Shown piece by piece: positions 7,767 through 18,174 of a DNA stretch of 39,947 nucleotides. A model generated the notes under the pieces. The model saw nothing but the letters and a program-made list of their open reading frames with translations, did no database searches and was not told where the DNA came from. The first letter of the stretch is position 1. Each line of letters starts with the position of its first letter. The position numbers and the translations under genes were made by a program. The stretch lies in NCBI RefSeq assembly GCF_029589495.1, contig NZ_JAAIVF010000011.1, forward strand, positions 1-39,947, read 5' to 3'. Source of the stretch: Speluncibacter jeojiensis (lineage in GTDB: Bacteria; Actinomycetota; Actinomycetes; Mycobacteriales; Mycobacteriaceae).

Positions 7767-9643
7767 TGACCCAGCTGTTGCGACTGGCCACCGCCGGAAG
7801 CGTCGACGACGGCAAGTCGACGCTGATCGGCCGGCTGCTGTACGACTCCAAGGCCATCTTCGAGGACCAGCTCGTCGCGGTCGAGCGCACCAGCCGCTCG
7901 CGCGGCGAGGAGCAGGCGAACCTGGCACTGCTGACCGACGGGCTGCGCGCCGAACGCGAGCAGGGCATCACCATCGACGTCGCGCATCGCTATTTCGCCA
8001 CGCGCCGACGCAAGTTCATCATCGCCGACACCCCCGGACATGCTCAGTACACCCGGAACATGGTCACCGGCGCGTCGACCGCCGACCTGGCGCTGATCCT
8101 GATCGACGCCCGCAACGGGATCGTCGAGCAGACCCGCCGGCACGCGTTCATCGCCAGCCTGCTCGGCATTCCGCACCTGGTCGTGTGCGTGAACAAGATG
8201 GACCTCGTGGACTGGTCGAAGGAGCGCTTCGAGGAGATCCGGGAGGAGTTCCGGCAGTTCGCGATGCGGCTCAACGTCACCGATCTGACCTTCATCCCGA
8301 TGTCGGCGCTCAAGGGCGACAACGTCGTCGAGCGCACCGACCACATGCCGTGGTACGAGGGCACCTCGCTGCTGCACCACCTCGAGGAGGTGCACGTCGC
8401 CTCCGACCGCAACTTGATCGACGTGCGGTTGCCCGTGCAGTACGTGATCCGGCCGCAGCACCGCGCCGACGACCGGTTCCACGACCACCGCAGCTACGCG
8501 GGCACGATCGCCGGCGGCGTGCTCAAGCCGGGGGACGACGTCGTCGTGCTGCCCTCCGAGTTCGCCTCGACGATCAAAACGATCTGGGGACCGGGCGGCG
8601 TCGAACTGACCGAGGCCTTCGCGCCCGCGGCGGTGTCGGTCGAGTTGACCGACGACCTCGACATCAGCCGCGGCGACTTGCTGTGCCGGCCGGCGAACCG
8701 GCCGACGGTCGGCCGCGAGATCGACGCGATGGTCTGCTGGTTCAGCGACCGCAGCACCCTCACCGAGGGGGCGCGGTACATCGTGCGGCAGACCACCCGC
8801 GAGTCCAAGGCCGTCATCGCCTCACTCGACTATCGCCTCGACGTCAACACCCTGCACCGCGACGATTCCGCGAAGGCGCTGGGGCTCAACGACATCGGCC
8901 GGATTCAGCTACGTACCCAGCATCCGATGCTGTTCGACGCGTATCGGCGCAACCGCGCGACGGGCAGCTTCATCCTGATCGACGAGGCCACCGGCAACAC
9001 GGTCGCGGCGGGGATGATCACCGGCACCACGCCGACCGCCACGAATGTGGTGTGGCATTCGGCGGCGGTGCGGCGCGAGGACCGCGTCACCACCGGACAC
9101 ACCGTCTGGCTCACCGGGCTGTCGGGCTCGGGCAAGTCGTCGGTCGCGGTCGAGCTCGAACGCCGGCTGGTCGCCGAGGGTGTGCCCGCCTATCTGCTCG
9201 ACGGCGACAACCTGCGCCACGGGCTCAACGCAGACCTCGGCTTCTCGGCCGGAGACCGCGCCGAGAACGTGCGACGGGTCGGCGAGGTCGCACGACTGCT
9301 CGCCGACGCCGGCGTGGTCGCCGTGGTGTCGCTGATCAGCCCGTACGAGGCGGACCGGGAACGGGTCCGTGAGCGGCACCGCGCGGCCGGGCTGGGATTC
9401 ACGGAGGTCTTCGTGGACACCCCACTGCAGGTGTGCGAGCAGCGCGACCCCAAGGGCATGTACGCCAAGGCGCGGGCCGGTGAGATCCGCGGGTTCACCG
9501 GCATCGACGACCCGTACGAGGCGCCCCGGCACGCGGAGGTCGTGCTGCGGCCCGCCGACGGCGACGCAATCAGGCAGGCGCAGTTGGTCATCGACAACCT
9601 CGAGTCCTCGAACGGGCAGCAAACGCAGGAGCCGGGACGATGA
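7766..9643 (+). CDS. cysN: Bifunctional sulfate adenylyltransferase subunit 1 / APS kinase (CysN-CysC fusion)
   Basis: The N-terminal GTPase part (CysN) energises ATP sulfurylase: G1 loop GSVDDGKS at residues 11-18, DTPGH at 88-92 and NKMD at 143-146, then beta-barrel domains. The C-terminal part is APS kinase (CysC), which phosphorylates APS to PAPS: P-loop GLSGSGKSS near residue 451, [11 protein letters not shown], and [26 protein letters not shown]. The fusion is the usual actinobacterial form. At 625 aa it is complete. Start ATG 7766 overlaps the cysD TGA; its own stop overlaps the cysQ ATG. With CysD it takes sulfate all the way to PAPS, the donor for the neighbouring sulfotransferase as well as for assimilation. 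No sulfite-forming reductase is in the window. Confidence 0.96.
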   Translation: MTQLLRLATAGSVDDGKSTLIGRLLYDSKAIFEDQLVAVERTSRSRGEEQANLALLTDGLRAEREQGITIDVAHRYFATRRRKFIIADTPGHAQYTRNMVTGASTADLALILIDARNGIVEQTRRHAFIASLLGIPHLVVCVNKMDLVDWSKERFEEIREEFRQFAMRLNVTDLTFIPMSALKGDNVVERTDHMPWYEGTSLLHHLEEVHVASDRNLIDVRLPVQYVIRPQHRADDRFHDHRSYAGTIAGGVLKPGDDVVVLPSEFASTIKTIWGPGGVELTEAFAPAAVSVELTDDLDISRGDLLCRPANRPTVGREIDAMVCWFSDRSTLTEGARYIVRQTTRESKAVIASLDYRLDVNTLHRDDSAKALGLNDIGRIQLRTQHPMLFDAYRRNRATGSFILIDEATGNTVAAGMITGTTPTATNVVWHSAAVRREDRVTTGHTVWLTGLSGSGKSSVAVELERRLVAEGVPAYLLDGDNLRHGLNADLGFSAGDRAENVRRVGEVARLLADAGVVAVVSLISPYEADRERVRERHRAAGLGFTEVFVDTPLQVCEQRDPKGMYAKARAGEIRGFTGIDDPYEAPRHAEVVLRPADGDAIRQAQLVIDNLESSNGQQTQEPGR

Positions 9644-10473
9644 GCCGAACGAGATCAGGGAAGGCGGCCGACGACCCGCGGCTGGCGGCCGAGCTGGCCA
9701 CCGCCGCCGGGGCGCTGCTGCTGCGGCTGCGCGAGGAGTCGATCGGCGAGGTCACGGCGAAGGAACTGGGCCGCCGCGGTGACACCGAGTCGAACGAACT
9801 GCTGCTGCGAGAGCTGGCGGCGGCCCGCCCCGGCGACGCGGTGCTGTCGGAGGAGTCCGCCGACAGCGCCGCCCGGCTCTCGGCGGACCGGGTGTGGATC
9901 GTCGACCCCCTCGACGGCACCCGGGAGTTCGGACTCGCCGGCCGCACCGACTGGGCGGTCCACGTCGCACTGTGGGAGGCCGGCCGATCGATCACGGCGG
10001 CCGCGGTCGCGCAGCCCGCGCTCGGGGTCACTTACGCCTCGGACACGGTCGGGCGTGCGAGCGGGGATCCTGGTGCCGCGTCCGACGAGCGCTTCCGGAT
10101 CGTCGTGAGCGACTCGCGGCCACCGGAGTTCGTGGGCCGGGTCGTGGAGGAACTCGGCACGGGGGAGATCGACGCCGTGCTGGTGCCGATGGGATCGGCC
10201 GGCGCGAAGACGATGGCGGTCGTGCGCGGAGAGGCGGACGCCTATCTGCACGCCGGTGGTCAGTGGGAGTGGGACTCGGCGGCGCCGGTCGGGGTGGCCG
10301 TGGCGGCGGGATTGCACGCCAGCCGGATCGATGGGTCGCCGCTGAACTACAACGCGCCGCACCCGTACCTGCCCGATCTGCTGATCTGCCCGCCTGACCG
10401 GGCCGCCGCGCTGCTGGCCGCGATCGAGCGCGCGCAGGGAGTTCAGGCCCAGCGGGATCAGTCCAGGTCGTAG
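9640..10473 (+). CDS. cysQ: 3'(2'),5'-bisphosphate nucleotidase
   Basis: A Mg-dependent, Li-sensitive inositol-monophosphatase-fold phosphatase of the CysQ group that hydrolyses PAP (the by-product of sulfotransferases) to AMP, and can also act on PAPS. Metal-binding motifs are visible: LSEESAD with the acidic pair at 71-72, [11 protein letters not shown] at 87-97, and [12 protein letters not shown] in the C-terminal half. Length 277 aa is normal. ATG 9640 overlaps the cysNC stop (ATGA), so it is the third gene of a cysD-cysNC-cysQ operon. The last 16 bases overlap the 3' end of the convergent PAP2-phosphatase gene. Inositol-1-phosphatase activity is possible in this family, but the context favours PAP. 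Confidence 0.92.
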   Translation: MSRTRSGKAADDPRLAAELATAAGALLLRLREESIGEVTAKELGRRGDTESNELLLRELAAARPGDAVLSEESADSAARLSADRVWIVDPLDGTREFGLAGRTDWAVHVALWEAGRSITAAAVAQPALGVTYASDTVGRASGDPGAASDERFRIVVSDSRPPEFVGRVVEELGTGEIDAVLVPMGSAGAKTMAVVRGEADAYLHAGGQWEWDSAAPVGVAVAAGLHASRIDGSPLNYNAPHPYLPDLLICPPDRAAALLAAIERAQGVQAQRDQSRS

Positions 10474-11573
10474 CGCACCCACCGGCCCAGCGGCGGGCGG
10501 TACTCGCCCGCCGCGATCGCCACCGGCTCGGCGGGTGCGAATTCCGCGGCCGGCGCCGCGGGGGCGTGGAGGTCCACCCCCACCGGGACGGCAGGGGCCT
10601 GGCGGGCGTCCGTGTCGTGCCGGGACGTGCCCGCCCGCAGAGCGATCTCCTGCACGGACAACGGCGCGCCCGAACGGCTCGCGGAGCCGTGCCGCCCGAC
10701 GTGGCTGGGTACCGGGACGGAACGGGTCTCGGCGCGACGGCCGGCGGCGCGTGATCGGCGCTCCGACCGGCCGGCGGGCTCCGGCTCCTGCAGGCCCGTC
10801 GTCGGTGCGTGTCCGGTGTGGCCTACAGCGACGTGTGTGCGCTCCTGCGGCTCTGTCTCGGTGCGGGCCGGGCGGGTGGTCGCGCGTGCGGCGGCCCGAG
10901 CGGGCGCGGGCCGCGGCTCGAACTCGGCGCGGCGCTCGCCGGCGAACAGCGGCAGACGCTGGAGTCTGCCGCGCAGCGTCGGCCACAGCCCGCACAGACA
11001 GACCACCGCCGAGCTGGACACCAGTACTGCCCCGATGGTGTCGGTCAGGTAGTGGTCGCCCAGATACATCCGGGAGGCCATCACCAGCACGACCGTGAAC
11101 ATGCCCACCACCGCCACGGTCTCGCGAAGGTCGCCCCGCGGATGCCGCCGCACGAGGAAGTAAGCCGCGTACGCGCACGAGGTGGCCAGTGCGACATGAC
11201 CGCTCGGGTAACTGGCGGTCGCGTCGTGGACGAACGGGGGACGGGGGCGGTCGACGAACACCTTGAGGATCAGCGTGCTGTTCCAGCCGACGGCGACGGT
11301 GAGGAACGTCGACACCGCGGCGAAGCGCTGACGGCGCCACCACAGCAGCGCGGTCGCGACGGCGAGGATGACGAGGCCGGCCGGTGGGGAGAACACGGTG
11401 CTCACCGCCTGCATGGCCGCGGTCAGCCACGATTCGTGCAGGTCCTGAAGTCCCTGGTCGACGCGCAGTTCGCGGGGTGTTGTCAGGGAGCTGTAGGTGA
11501 CGGTCACACCGAGGGCGACGGAGAGGACGAACAGCGCGGACGACAGTGGAATCCACGCGCGGATCCTGGGCAT
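10458..11573 (-). CDS. PAP2-family membrane phosphatase with long disordered C-terminal tail
   Basis: Residues 1-205 are a PAP2 membrane domain with about six hydrophobic helices. All three catalytic motifs are present: KVFVDRPRP at 104-112, PSGH at 123-126, and [12 protein letters not shown] at 167-178 with the catalytic His. Such proteins dephosphorylate lipid phosphates (phosphatidate, undecaprenyl- or decaprenyl-pyrophosphate). The remaining 160 or so residues are rich in Arg, Ala, Pro and Thr and look disordered and cytoplasmic; this tail is unusually long for the family. Start ATG 11573 is preceded by GGGAG about 10 nt upstream. Its stop overlaps the end of cysQ by 16 bp on the other strand. 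The substrate is not predictable from sequence. Confidence 0.9.
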   Translation of the reverse strand: MPRIRAWIPLSSALFVLSVALGVTVTYSSLTTPRELRVDQGLQDLHESWLTAAMQAVSTVFSPPAGLVILAVATALLWWRRQRFAAVSTFLTVAVGWNSTLILKVFVDRPRPPFVHDATASYPSGHVALATSCAYAAYFLVRRHPRGDLRETVAVVGMFTVVLVMASRMYLGDHYLTDTIGAVLVSSSAVVCLCGLWPTLRGRLQRLPLFAGERRAEFEPRPAPARAAARATTRPARTETEPQERTHVAVGHTGHAPTTGLQEPEPAGRSERRSRAAGRRAETRSVPVPSHVGRHGSASRSGAPLSVQEIALRAGTSRHDTDARQAPAVPVGVDLHAPAAPAAEFAPAEPVAIAAGEYRPPLGRWVRYDLD

Positions 11574-11693
11574 GTGGCGACGCTCCCGGCTTGCTGGCGG
11601 ACCGCACCGACAGCGGTCGTCACACAGTTCTACAGATCGGTTCCCGACGCGGCCACAATCAGCCCCGTCGAGTTCGCCGCGATCGGGCGATCG

Positions 11694-11864
11694 TTACAGA
11701 CGCCGGCCCATCTCGTCCTGATAGGAGCGGATCCGCCGAGCAAGGTCGTCCACGAGATCGGCATGCCCCTCCTTCCGGGCGAGATCCTGGCGGGCCCGCA
11801 GTTCGCGAATGGCCTTGCGCAGGTCGTTGTCGCTGATCACGCGTTCACTCACCATGTGTCCCAT
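11694..11864 (-). CDS. Small charged helical protein, about 56 aa, unknown function
   Basis: A short frame reading VSERVISDNDLRKAIREL, then RARQDLARKEGHADLVDDLARRIRSYQDEMGRRL to TAA at 11694. The pattern of Leu/Ile every three to four residues with alternating Arg/Lys and Asp/Glu predicts one or two amphipathic helices, possibly a helical hairpin. The start may be ATG 11864 or ATG 11855; no strong ribosome site is present. The frame is open far upstream through the tRNA gene, but that part is clearly not coding. I do not recognise the family. The gene lies between the PAP2 gene and tRNA-Arg on the same strand. It is supported mainly by its protein-like composition. Confidence 0.5.
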   Translation of the reverse strand: MGHMVSERVISDNDLRKAIRELRARQDLARKEGHADLVDDLARRIRSYQDEMGRRL

Positions 11865-11959
11865 GTCACCATGGTCGGCGAGTTCGGTGGGAAAGGCAAC
11901 GACGGCCAGAGAAGGCGAAGAGGGATTCCGCAGAAGACGCGGCAAGAAGGAAACAAGGG

Positions 11960-12031
11960 TGCCCCCGGCAGGATTCGAACCTGCGCACCCGCCTCCGGAG
12001 GGCGGTGCTCTATCCCCTGAGCTACGGGGGC
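11960..12031 (-). tRNA. tRNA-Arg (anticodon CCG)
   Basis: A complete 72-nt cloverleaf on the minus strand: acceptor GCCCCCG pairing with CGGGGGC plus discriminator A; D-arm GCTC/GAGC; anticodon stem CCGCC/GGCGG with loop CTCCGGA, so anticodon CCG reading the CGG codon; T-arm GCAGG-TTCGAAT-CCTGC. The terminal CCA is not encoded. No integrase or attachment-site duplication is seen beside it. Confidence 0.97.
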
Positions 12032-12067
12032 CCGCCGGTGAAATCCGGCGTGCCGTTGGGCGGTGTA

Positions 12068-12098
12068 ACCCTAACCCATGAGCGACCCGAAACTGCAA
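12068..12098 (-). promoter_or_regulatory. Possible promoter for tRNA-Arg
   Basis: On the minus strand TTGCAG (12098-12093) and TAGGGT (12073-12068) are separated by 19 bp, about 37 nt before the mature tRNA 5' end. The spacing is longer than optimal, so this is tentative. Confidence 0.4.
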
Positions 12099-12114
12099 AC
12101 CGGGTGCACAGCGG

Positions 12115-12807
12115 TCAATTCATCGGCAGCGGAGCGGCGCCCTTCTGTGACAACATCTGCCGCATCAGCGCCGACTCGCGGTTCTGCGCGGCGAGCATGT
12201 TGGCCGACAGATCGCGGACCACGGCCTGTCCGGCGTTCTTCGTCGCGTACTCGAGCATGGGGGTGCCGCCCTCGTGGTGCCGCAGCATCAGCTGCAGGAA
12301 CAACACGTCGGCCGCCTCGCCCTGCGCGTCACGCAGGTTCTGCAGGTCGGTCGCGGACGCCATTCCCGGCATCGTCGCCACGGGCCCGCCGCCCATGCCG
12401 GTCATGTGACCGGTTCCCGAGCCGTGGCCGCCGCTCATCCACGCCATGTAGCCGCCGGTGTGGGCCAGCGGCTGACCCCACAGTGTCAGCCACCCCTCCA
12501 TGCGACCCACCTGGTCCTGCTGGGTGGTGAGGATGTCGTAGGCGAGGTTCTTGACCACCGGGTCGGCGCCGCGCGCCATCTCGATGGTGGCCATCTCGAT
12601 CGCCTGGTTGTGGTGCACCGACATGTCCTGGGCGAATCCGACGTCGACCGAATCGGCGGACGGCACGCTCAGGTGGCCGTCGGAGGCGGTGCCGCGGACG
12701 AAGAACCCGACCAGGAATCCGATCGCGAGCACTGCGACCGCCGCGAGCGTGAGCAGCGCGACCCTTTGGCGGCGGTGGGCGTCGCCGTCAGCGGCCCCGT
12801 CAGCCAT
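12115..12807 (-). CDS. DUF305-domain membrane-anchored protein
   Basis: A protein of 230 aa with a single N-terminal transmembrane segment (about residues 17-37, VALLTLAAVAVLAIGFLVGFF) and an extracytoplasmic DUF305 domain. Two His-rich helices are seen: VGFAQDMSVHHNQAIEMA and LMLRHHEGGTPMLEYA, typical of the ferritin-like four-helix DUF305 fold. Between them is a Met/Gly/His-rich loop (GYMAWMSGGHGSG, TGHMTGMGGGP), which suggests metal contact, perhaps copper, though the family has no settled function. The start ATG 12807 overlaps the 3' end of the DUF3105 gene by 8 bp, so the two are an operon, a pairing common in actinobacteria. Confidence 0.9.
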   Translation of the reverse strand: MADGAADGDAHRRQRVALLTLAAVAVLAIGFLVGFFVRGTASDGHLSVPSADSVDVGFAQDMSVHHNQAIEMATIEMARGADPVVKNLAYDILTTQQDQVGRMEGWLTLWGQPLAHTGGYMAWMSGGHGSGTGHMTGMGGGPVATMPGMASATDLQNLRDAQGEAADVLFLQLMLRHHEGGTPMLEYATKNAGQAVVRDLSANMLAAQNRESALMRQMLSQKGAAPLPMN

Positions 12808-13612
12808 TGCCGCCGGTCATCGGTTGGTCGGTCGGGTTCCCTTCGGCGCCCTTGCCGTTCATCTGGATGGCGTCCGGTCCCGGCGGGGCCGGATCGAACG
12901 GCGGCGGGTTGTTCGGGTCGAAGAACGACGGATCGGTCGAGCAGCTCGCGCCGACCTCCGGGTACGTGTGGTCGTTCAGCCGCAGCGCGGTGATGAACTC
13001 GTCGACCCGCGGGTCGGTCGGGCTGTCCAGCTTGAGCTGGTGGCCCCAGGACTGCAGCGACAGTGCGCTGTCCATACCGGGGTACGGCGACATCAGCATG
13101 TACGGGTGACCGTCGACCTTGGTCGCCAACTCCGCGATCTGCTGAGGCGTCAGCTTGTCCGGGTTGTACGTGATCCAGACGGCGCCGTGCTCGAGTGAGT
13201 GCACCGCGTTCTCGGTGCGGAGGCCCTTGGGGTAGACGGTGCCCATGCAGTTGGCCCACGCCTGGTCGTGCGGGCCGCCGAACGGCGGGATCTTGTCGTA
13301 GGCGACCCGCTGGTCGGCCGTCACGTGCTGCCCGGCCGGGTAGTCCATCTTGACCACGCCGGGAATCGAGGTGGACGGGTCGGGGTTCGAGGCGCTCGGC
13401 GTGAACGCGTCGACCGCGGCCTTCTGCTGATACTTCGGGAACACGCTCACCGCGATGACCGCGACGAGGACGATCACGGCGGCCGCGGCGCCGATCAAAG
13501 CCCACGGCACCTGACGGCCGGCGGGCACCCCGCCGGTGACCGACTTCTTTCGGGAGTTGCTGGTCTTGCTGGAGCCCTTTTTTGCGGGCTGCTTCGGTCC
13601 GCCGGTCGGCAT
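12800..13612 (-). CDS. DUF3105-domain membrane-anchored protein
   Basis: A 270-aa protein with a Lys/Ser-rich cytoplasmic start, one transmembrane helix at about residues 37-58 (WALIGAAAAVIVLVAVIAV) and an external DUF3105 domain. Conserved features include PPFGGPHDQAWANCMGTVY, the NAVHSLEHGAVWITY motif (HxxEHG, probably metal-binding) and MLMSPYPGMDSALSLQSWG. The C-terminus is Pro/Asn/Gly-rich. It leads the two-gene operon with the DUF305 gene and is divergent from argS across 200 bp. The function of the family is unknown. Confidence 0.9.
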   Translation of the reverse strand: MPTGGPKQPAKKGSSKTSNSRKKSVTGGVPAGRQVPWALIGAAAAVIVLVAVIAVSVFPKYQQKAAVDAFTPSASNPDPSTSIPGVVKMDYPAGQHVTADQRVAYDKIPPFGGPHDQAWANCMGTVYPKGLRTENAVHSLEHGAVWITYNPDKLTPQQIAELATKVDGHPYMLMSPYPGMDSALSLQSWGHQLKLDSPTDPRVDEFITALRLNDHTYPEVGASCSTDPSFFDPNNPPPFDPAPPGPDAIQMNGKGAEGNPTDQPMTGGNG

Positions 13613-13779
13613 CTCGCGATCTTTCTCGTTACGTGGACGGCCGCCGGCGGGCAGAGCCTTGCGGCCCGGTCCGCCGGCGGCACTCGGTGACGTCCACTGT
13701 ACGGATCGACGGCATTCGCGGTGGTCGACGTGAGAGCGATGATCGAGTCGGCGACGCTGGACGCTGACGTCGGCGTACG

Positions 13780-13804
13780 GGCCCCACGTGTGGGGCCATA
13801 GGAT
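13780..13804 (+). promoter_or_regulatory. argS promoter: palindrome and leaderless-type -10 box
   Basis: GGCCCCAC-GT-GTGGGGCC (13780-13797) is a palindrome with 8-bp perfect arms. It is followed at once by TAGGAT (13799-13804), a good TAnnnT -10 box ending 8 nt before the GTG start at 13813. This places the transcription start at or next to the start codon. The palindrome overlaps the usual -35 to -10 spacer, so it could be an operator. Confidence 0.55.
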
Positions 13805-13812
13805 GTAGTCCT

Positions 13813-15465
13813 GTGACTCCCGCCGACCTTGCCGAACTGCTCCGCGTGACCGCCGAAAAGGTGCTCACGGACCGCGGGCTGGATGTTTCCGTGTTGCCCG
13901 CCAAGCTCACGGTCGAGCGTCCCCGCAACCCCGAACACGGCGACTACGCCACGAACGTGGCGATGCAGGTGGCGAAGAAGGCCGGCGTGAACCCGCGCGA
14001 TCTGGCGACCTGGCTGGCGGACGAACTGTCCAACGACGCGGGGATCGACGCCGTCGACGTGGCCGGGCCCGGCTTCCTCAACGTCCGGCTGGCGGCGGCC
14101 GCGCAGGGCGTGATCGTGTCGAACGTGCTCGAGGCCGGCGCCGGTTTCGGCACCGCGACCGCGTACGCGGGCCGTAGCATCAACCTGGAGTTCGTCTCGG
14201 CGAACCCGACCGGGCCGATCCACCTCGGCGGCACCCGGTGGGCGGCGGTCGGCGACGCGCTCGGCCGGATCCTCGCGGCCCAGGGCGCGGACGTCACCCG
14301 TGAGTACTACTTCAATGACCACGGCGCGCAGATCGACCGCTTCACCCGGTCGCTGATCGCCAATGCGGAAGGCAAGCCCGCACCCGAGGACGGCTACGCC
14401 GGCGACTACATCGCGGATATCGCCGCGTCGGTGCTCGAGCAGCGGCCGGACGCCCTCACGCTGCCGGAAGCCGAGCGCAGCGAGATGTTTCGGTCGATCG
14501 GCGTCGGCCTGATGTTCGAGCACATCAAGCGGACGCTGCATGAGTTCGGTGTGGATTTCGACGTCTACTTCCACGAGAACTCACTGTTCGAGTCCGGTGC
14601 GGTCGACGCGGCCGTCGAGCAGCTCAAGGGCTCGGGGAACCTGTACGAGAAGGATGGCGCCTGGTGGCTCAAGTCCACTGACTACGGCGACGACAAGGAT
14701 CGCGTCGTCATCAAGTCCGACGGCAACGCCGCCTACATCGCCGGCGACATCGCGTACTTCCAGAACAAGCGTGCCCGCGGCTTCGACCTGTGCATCTACA
14801 TGCTCGGCGCGGACCACCACGGCTACATCGGCCGGCTCAAGGCCGCTGCCGCCGCGTTCGGCGACGACCCGGCCACGGTCGAGGTGCTCATCGGCCAGAT
14901 GGTCAACCTGGTCCGCGACGGCAAGCCGGTGAAGATGAGCAAGCGCGCCGGCACCGTGATCACGCTCGACGACCTGGTCGAGGCGATCGGCGTCGACGCC
15001 GCGCGGTACGTGCTGGTCAGGTCCTCGGTGGATCAGAGTATCGACATCGACCTGCAGCTGTGGGCGTCGGCGAGCAGCGAGAACCCGGTCTACTACGTGC
15101 AGTACGCGCACGCCCGGCTGAGCTCGCTCGCGCGTGGCGCCGCCGAACTGGGGATCACCGCCGATCAGCAGAGCCTGGAGCTGCTCACCCACGAGCGCGA
15201 GGGCGACCTCATCCGCACCATCGGCGAGTACCCGCGGGTGGTGGCGAGCGCCGCCGAGCTGCGTGAACCGCACCGCGTCGCCCGGTATCTCGAGGAGCTG
15301 GCCGGCACCTATCACCGTTTCTACGACTCCTGCCGGGTGCTGCCCCGCGGCGACGAAGAGGTCACCGACCTGCACCGCGCCCGGCTCGCGCTGTGCCTGG
15401 CCGCCCGACAGGTCCTCGCCAACGGTCTCGGACTGCTCGGTGTGACCGCCCCGGAGAAGATGTGA
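13813..15465 (+). CDS. argS: Arginyl-tRNA synthetase
   Basis: A class I aminoacyl-tRNA synthetase that charges tRNA-Arg. An N-terminal Add-1 domain precedes the Rossmann core. The HIGH-type motif is [10 protein letters not shown] (131-140); the KMSKS-type motif is VKMSKRAGT near residue 375; a C-terminal DALR anticodon-binding domain begins around [11 protein letters not shown]. Length 550 aa is normal. The GTG start is supported by the family N-terminus and the -10 box 8 nt upstream; no ribosome site is visible. It begins the argS-lysA-hom-thrC-thrB operon; its TGA overlaps the lysA GTG. The pairing of argS and lysA in one operon is known in corynebacteria. Confidence 0.97.
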   Translation: MTPADLAELLRVTAEKVLTDRGLDVSVLPAKLTVERPRNPEHGDYATNVAMQVAKKAGVNPRDLATWLADELSNDAGIDAVDVAGPGFLNVRLAAAAQGVIVSNVLEAGAGFGTATAYAGRSINLEFVSANPTGPIHLGGTRWAAVGDALGRILAAQGADVTREYYFNDHGAQIDRFTRSLIANAEGKPAPEDGYAGDYIADIAASVLEQRPDALTLPEAERSEMFRSIGVGLMFEHIKRTLHEFGVDFDVYFHENSLFESGAVDAAVEQLKGSGNLYEKDGAWWLKSTDYGDDKDRVVIKSDGNAAYIAGDIAYFQNKRARGFDLCIYMLGADHHGYIGRLKAAAAAFGDDPATVEVLIGQMVNLVRDGKPVKMSKRAGTVITLDDLVEAIGVDAARYVLVRSSVDQSIDIDLQLWASASSENPVYYVQYAHARLSSLARGAAELGITADQQSLELLTHEREGDLIRTIGEYPRVVASAAELREPHRVARYLEELAGTYHRFYDSCRVLPRGDEEVTDLHRARLALCLAARQVLANGLGLLGVTAPEKM

Positions 15466-16877
15466 GCGCGCACCCGGCGGGCCCGCGTCACGCGGAGATC
15501 CCGCACGCCCCCAGCCTTTCCCAGCGCCCCGAGCCTGCCGAGCTGAACGCGCTGCCCGAGCGCGTCTGGCCGCGCAGTGCCGACCGGGACGCCGACGGCG
15601 TGGCCACGATCGGCGGGGTCCCGGTGACCACCCTGGCCTCGGAGTACGGCACCCCGCTGTTCGTCGTCGACGAGAACGACTTCCGTTCGCGCTGCCGCGA
15701 GATGGCCACCGCGTTCGGCGGCGCCGAACGGGTGCACTACGCGTCGAAGGCGTTCCTGTGCGGCGAGGTCGCGCGGTGGGTCGCCGACGAGGGGCTGTCG
15801 ATGGACGTCGCCTCCGGCGGTGAACTGGCGGTGGCGCTGCACGCCGGCTTCCCGGCCGGGCGGGTCACCATGCACGGCAACAACAAGTCGATCGCCGAGC
15901 TCGAGGCCGCGGTCGTGGCCGGGGTCGGGCACATCGTGATCGACTCGATGATCGAGATCGACCGGCTCGACGAGATCGCGGCGCGTTTCGGTGTGGTGCA
16001 AGAGGTGCTGGTCCGCATCACGGTCGGCGTCGAGGCGCACACCCACGAGTTCATCGCCACCGCGCACGAGGACCAGAAGTTCGGTTTCTCGCTGCAGTCC
16101 GGCGCCGCGATGGGCGCGATCCGCAAGGTGTTCGCGACCGAGAACCTCAAGCTCGTCGGACTGCACAGCCACATCGGCTCGCAGATCTTCGAGGTGGACG
16201 GGTTCGAGCTCGCCGCGCACCGGGTGATCGGCCTGCTGGCCGAGGTCGCCGCGGAGTTCGGCAGCGACCGGGCCGCACAGATGTCGCTGATCGATCTCGG
16301 TGGGGGACTGGGGATCTCGTACATCCCCTCGGACGATCCGCCGCCGCTGGAGACGCTTGCAGGCAAGCTCGCGCACATCGTGGCGACCGAGTCCGAGCAG
16401 GCCGGCCTGCCGACCCCGACGCTGGCGGTCGAACCGGGCCGCGCCATCGCCGGACCGGGCACGATCACGCTCTACGAGGTCGGCACCGTCAAGGACGTGA
16501 TGCTCGACGGCGGCGCCGAGCGCCGTTACCTCAGTGTCGACGGGGGGATGAGCGACAACATCCGCACCGCGCTGTACGACGCCGAATACGATGTGCGCCT
16601 GGTATCGCGCGAATCGGCCGCCGAGCCGGTGGTCGCGCGGGTCGTGGGCAAGCACTGCGAGAGCGGTGACATCGTGGTGCGCGACACCTGGATGGCCCAG
16701 GACGTGGGAGCAGGCGATCTGCTCGGTGTTGCGGCGACCGGCGCGTACTGCTATTCCATGTCGAGCCGATACAACCTGCTCACCAGGCCCGCCGTGGTGG
16801 CCGTTCGTGATGGAAGCTCCAGGCTCATCCTGCGCCGGGAGACCGAAGAAGATCTGCTCAGCTTGGAGGTTCAGTGA
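15462..16877 (+). CDS. lysA: Diaminopimelate decarboxylase
   Basis: A PLP-dependent fold-III enzyme that converts meso-diaminopimelate to lysine, the last step of lysine synthesis. The PLP lysine is K96 in [10 protein letters not shown]. Other landmarks are LHSHIGSQI (His for PLP contact), [12 protein letters not shown] (glycine-rich phosphate loop), VEPGRAIAG, and the active-site Cys region VGKHCESGD followed by [12 protein letters not shown]. 471 aa from GTG 15462, which overlaps the argS stop (GTGA), is the expected mycobacterial length; a longer upstream frame only overlaps argS. Confidence 0.96.
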   Translation: MSAHPAGPRHAEIPHAPSLSQRPEPAELNALPERVWPRSADRDADGVATIGGVPVTTLASEYGTPLFVVDENDFRSRCREMATAFGGAERVHYASKAFLCGEVARWVADEGLSMDVASGGELAVALHAGFPAGRVTMHGNNKSIAELEAAVVAGVGHIVIDSMIEIDRLDEIAARFGVVQEVLVRITVGVEAHTHEFIATAHEDQKFGFSLQSGAAMGAIRKVFATENLKLVGLHSHIGSQIFEVDGFELAAHRVIGLLAEVAAEFGSDRAAQMSLIDLGGGLGISYIPSDDPPPLETLAGKLAHIVATESEQAGLPTPTLAVEPGRAIAGPGTITLYEVGTVKDVMLDGGAERRYLSVDGGMSDNIRTALYDAEYDVRLVSRESAAEPVVARVVGKHCESGDIVVRDTWMAQDVGAGDLLGVAATGAYCYSMSSRYNLLTRPAVVAVRDGSSRLILRRETEEDLLSLEVQ

Positions 16878-18174
16878 TGGCCGACCGTGAGATCGGTGTG
16901 GCAGTACTCGGGCTCGGCAACGTGGGGAGCGAGGTCGTCCGCATCCTGAACGAGCATGCGGCGGACTTCGAGGCCCGGGTCGGTGCGCCGGTCGTGTTGC
17001 GGGGTATCGCGGTCCGTTCCGTGGATCGCGACCGCGGCGTGCCCGCGGAGTTGCTGACGACCGACGCCCAGGCGCTGGTCGACCGCGACGACGTCGACAT
17101 CGTGGTCGAGGTGATCGGCGGCATCGAACCCGTTCGCACACTGATCCTCTCGGCGTTGAACTCGGGAAAGTCCGTGGTCACCGCCAACAAGGCGTTGCTG
17201 GCCGACTACACCGGTGAACTCGCCGACGCGGCCAAGCTCGCCGACGTGGACCTGTACTTCGAGGCCGCGGTCGCCGGGGCGATCCCGGTGGTGCGCCCGC
17301 TCATGCAGTCGCTCGCCGGGGACCGGGTCAACCGGGTCGTCGGCATCGTCAACGGCACCACCAACTTCATCCTGTCCGCGATGGAGGAGACCGGCGCCGA
17401 CTACGCCGACACGCTCGCGGAGGCCGGACGGCTCGGCTACGCGGAGGCGGATCCGACCGCGGACGTCGAGGGGTACGACGCGGCCGCGAAGGCCGCGATC
17501 CTCGCGTCGCTGGCGTTCCACACCCGGGTCACCGCCGCCGACGTGTACCGCGAGGGCATCAGCAAGATCACGGCGGAGGACCTGGCCTCGGCGAAGGCCG
17601 TCGACTGCACGGTCAAGCTGCTCGCCATCTGCGAGCGGGTCGTCGGCGCGGACGGTGAGGAGCGGGTCTCGGCCCGCGTCTACCCGGCGCTGTTGCCGCA
17701 CTCGCACCCGCTGGCGACCGTCAACGGCGCCTTCAACGCGGTGGTCGTCGAGGCGGAGGCCGCGGGCCGGCTGATGTTCTACGGTCAGGGCGCCGGCGGC
17801 GCACCGACCGCGTCGGCGGTGCTCGGGGACCTGGTCAGTGCGGCCCGCAACCGGGTGCACGGGGGCAAGGGCCCCGACGAGTCGACCTACGCCAAGCTGC
17901 CGATCGCGCCGATGGGCGAGACGCCGACCCGCTACCACGTCAACATGGAGGTGGCCGACCGTCCGGGTGTGCTCTCGGCGGTCGCCGCGGAGTTCTCCGC
18001 GCACGGCGTGAGCATCTCGGTGGTCCGCCAGGAGGACACCGGCAACGGCGCCTCGCTGGTCGTGGTCACCCACATCGCGCCGGAGGCGGCGCTGGCGGAA
18101 ACTGTTGCTGCACTTGATCGTTTGGAATTCGTGAACGCTGTGACCAGCGTCTTGAGATTGGAAGGCACCGGAGA

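Noticed and set aside
11960-12031. tRNA-Arg as an integration site of a mobile island
   Set aside because: No integrase, no duplicated 3' end of the tRNA and no compositional break nearby.
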